Assembly: GCA_008508345.1 (NCBI GenBank)
Contig: QNGE01003042.1
Span: forward strand, 31,500 to 95,499
Reading direction: 5' to 3'
Source: Paragonimus westermani
Taxonomy: Eukaryota; Platyhelminthes; Trematoda; Plagiorchiida; Troglotrematidae
DNA length: 64,000 nt
Below the pieces are notes generated by a model. The model searched no databases, was not told where the DNA came from, and saw only the letters and a program-made list of their open reading frames with translations. The translations under genes were made by a program, and so were the position numbers. This document shows, in pieces, positions 62,301-64,000 of the stretch (positions within the stretch are counted from its first letter, which is position 1; each line of letters opens with the position of its first letter).

Positions 62301-63129
62301 ACGTTGTTATGTTCAGGTTGTGAAGACCGTTCTTTAGGGGCGAGCATACAACATTCATATTGTACTGGTTTTGTTTAGGTAAATACCACTTACGATAACA
62401 TAGGGATACATGGGAGTACTCAACGAATTTAGTCGAATAAAGGACGTAACACACTTTCTACAAGTGTCGTGGTTGTTCGTAAAATGGTTTCTGGATTTTG
62501 AATCCGAGTTCACACTTGTGGGAAATAGGTATGTATATCTGGCACGCCTCGTCTTCTATAAATATACGCCTGCAACTTAACCTATTACAACCGGTATAAA
62601 TGTGCGTCTATCGCTTTAGTATGTACTCTCCCAGAATACTGCAGGATGCCATATTTCAACTTTTGCAGTGCTAGACTGAGATTAATGAACAGTGGTTTGT
62701 CTTCCCAAGTTTAGTTATAATTCAACTGAACAAAGGAAAAAGGAGTTCTCTAATCCAAGCTGATGAACTGATCATTTCATTAGCTCATTCCTGGAAAGCA
62801 CGTACAGTCAGGTGGGTCCATCGAGGTCATTTACATTATACTAGTCTAAAAATCTTGAACGCATGTCTATCAACTGGGGTTAAAGACTGATATTATTTAC
62901 TCCCGCGAAACTGTCGGGTACCCATGGTACTAATCATAGGTTGGTGTGGTCGAATTTTACGGGATGAATATTCGATAATGCCTACTGTGCCTACTGTGAT
63001 CTACTTGAGCGGTGGTCACTATACTTCTGTCAAAGGCAGTGAGATCAAAAATCACACTGGATGTGGACATACATCACTGGTGAGACCTAGTTAGCTAACG
63101 AAACACTAGTTGATAGGGTAACGTATTTG
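59341..63129. other. Non-coding stretch, nothing recognised
   Basis: No gene, RNA or repeat family recognised on either strand. Confidence 0.35.
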
Positions 63130-63330
63130 TCCAAATATGTCAACTCAGTTGCCCCTTAATAAACTGATCATAGTTCAGACCCAGATCATGGCAGGGATAT
63201 GCACCGCTGGCGTGTTCTAACGAGTAACCAAATCGAGTATGGTGCTTCTTCCCAAAAGGTTAAGAAGTCGACGGGGCTAGAAAATCCACGATGAGTCGAG
63301 TTATGCTCAAGTTACGTTGACCCAGATTCT
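63130..63330 (+). mobile_element. Hammerhead-SINE, decayed copy with paired helix I
   Basis: AGTTCAGACCCAGATCATGG (about 63,172-63,191) followed by CAGGGATATGCACC matches the B-box and head-ribozyme junction of other copies. In the body GCTGGCG replaces CTGACGA and the GAAA box is changed, so it should be inactive. Helix I is still fully paired: GCACC (63,201-63,205) with GGTGC (63,241-63,245), differing from the GCAC-TA/TA-GTGC of the copy at 41.8 kb on both strands. The tail is weakly recognisable. Confidence 0.55.
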
Positions 63331-64000
63331 GCACTGCTCATCACGAGTCGTCATCTTGATTCCATCCAGTTTGACCAACTGTGACCAGTTAATTGTTCGT
63401 AATGTTCAAGTAAATACGACACGACTGAAGTTCGTTCGTATGATGGTTTTCTGGCCAACATCTCTGTGCCGATCCACCGACAAATTGTACTCGACGTCTG
63501 GTTGGTTAGTACATTCCCGTCGCCCGTTCCCCGTAGGTGGCGAGGCGGGGTGTTCACGTTCTCCCCCAGTGAACACCTCAATCCAAGTGGCGACCTCATT
63601 TTCACCGTACACAACCACATACGCATATGTGCATTAGCGCACGCTCTAGGGGTCAGGGGACGGGGGTTTCCACATCACCGATCGCCGGGCCTTTAATTAG
63701 GGATGTGGGGTGCAGGAAGCGCGCGCATGTGCCCACGTACACACACGTTCGCGACATAGAACAAAACCAATCCGTGCGTGTATCATGAGCCGCACGCACG
63801 TCAGCAAAACGCCCTGAAGGAGTCGTGTCGATTGTACTGGTCTTACAAATGGTCAGATGTGAATAGACGCGTAACAGTCTCAGTCCCTAACCAACCACAG
63901 ACATGCATACACGACCTTTTGCAAATAATTGCGGGAGGAAAAATACGGCGCGTTCTTCTTGTTTGAGAATAGGGGAAAATCTAATAATCCTTGATTAACA
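63331..64000. other. GC-rich segment, unassigned
   Basis: From about 63,510 to 63,760 the sequence is clearly richer in G, C and CpG than the rest of the window (GGTGGCGAGGCGGGGTG, GGAAGCGCGCGC). Overlapping open frames on both strands reach 60-106 codons but show no motif. It could be the 5' region of a mobile element or a gene's CpG-rich flank. Confidence 0.3.

Noticed and set aside
9455..62920. Word CGGGTACCC recurring at 9.46, 58.2 and 62.9 kb
   Set aside because: Flanking sequences do not align, so shared origin is not supported.
1..64000. CRISPR arrays, operons, bacterial promoters
   Set aside because: Repeat content and gene density are those of a eukaryotic genome; no regularly spaced direct repeats were seen.

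Overview
The window looks like gene-poor chromosomal DNA from a flatworm (Platyhelminthes), most likely a trematode or cestode; I cannot name the species. The evidence is the repeat content: a CR1-like non-LTR retrotransposon with a PHD-finger/RRM ORF1, many worn Penelope-like element (PLE) ends with GIY-YIG nuclease remnants, an RTE-type fragment, and a SINE family whose body carries a hammerhead ribozyme, as in the schistosome Sm-alpha elements. No spliced host gene could be recognised with confidence. Most of the window reads as intergenic or intronic DNA full of old insertions.

Layout. 1.86-2.42 kb: two hammerhead-SINE copies head to head. 2.97-7.36 kb (minus): a CR1-like LINE with an uninterrupted 940-residue ORF2 and an ORF1 broken by frameshifts and one stop. 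7.85-10.2 kb (minus): two separate PLE 3' ends in the same orientation, with a decayed hammerhead SINE between them. 11.17-12.70 kb (minus): RTE-like endonuclease and start of reverse transcriptase. 21.44-21.93 kb (minus): PLE reverse-transcriptase palm. 25.38-25.45 kb: a perfect 27-bp foldback with an N in its loop. 29.05-29.50 kb (minus): another PLE 3' end. 31.54-31.77 kb: hammerhead SINE with its tRNA-like head still visible. 41.72-41.94 kb: the best hammerhead, complete, inside an 83-bp inverted repeat made of the family's own tail. 44.1-46.86 kb: remains of a second, older CR1-like element. 48.85-49.0 kb: a 55-bp foldback of the same SINE tail, without ribozyme. 52.5, 57.1 and 63.2 kb: more decayed hammerhead SINEs. 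59.13-59.34 kb: a further PLE tail.

How the parts relate. SINEs borrow the reverse transcriptase of autonomous elements. The only open reading frame here able to encode a full polymerase is ORF2 of the LINE at 3.1-5.9 kb; all other polymerase or nuclease remnants are interrupted. The hammerhead SINE family (nine loci) is the most interesting content: it exists in a tRNA-headed form and in a foldback form in which helix I of the ribozyme runs into a long inverted repeat. Family assignments were made by eye from motifs, with no database search.
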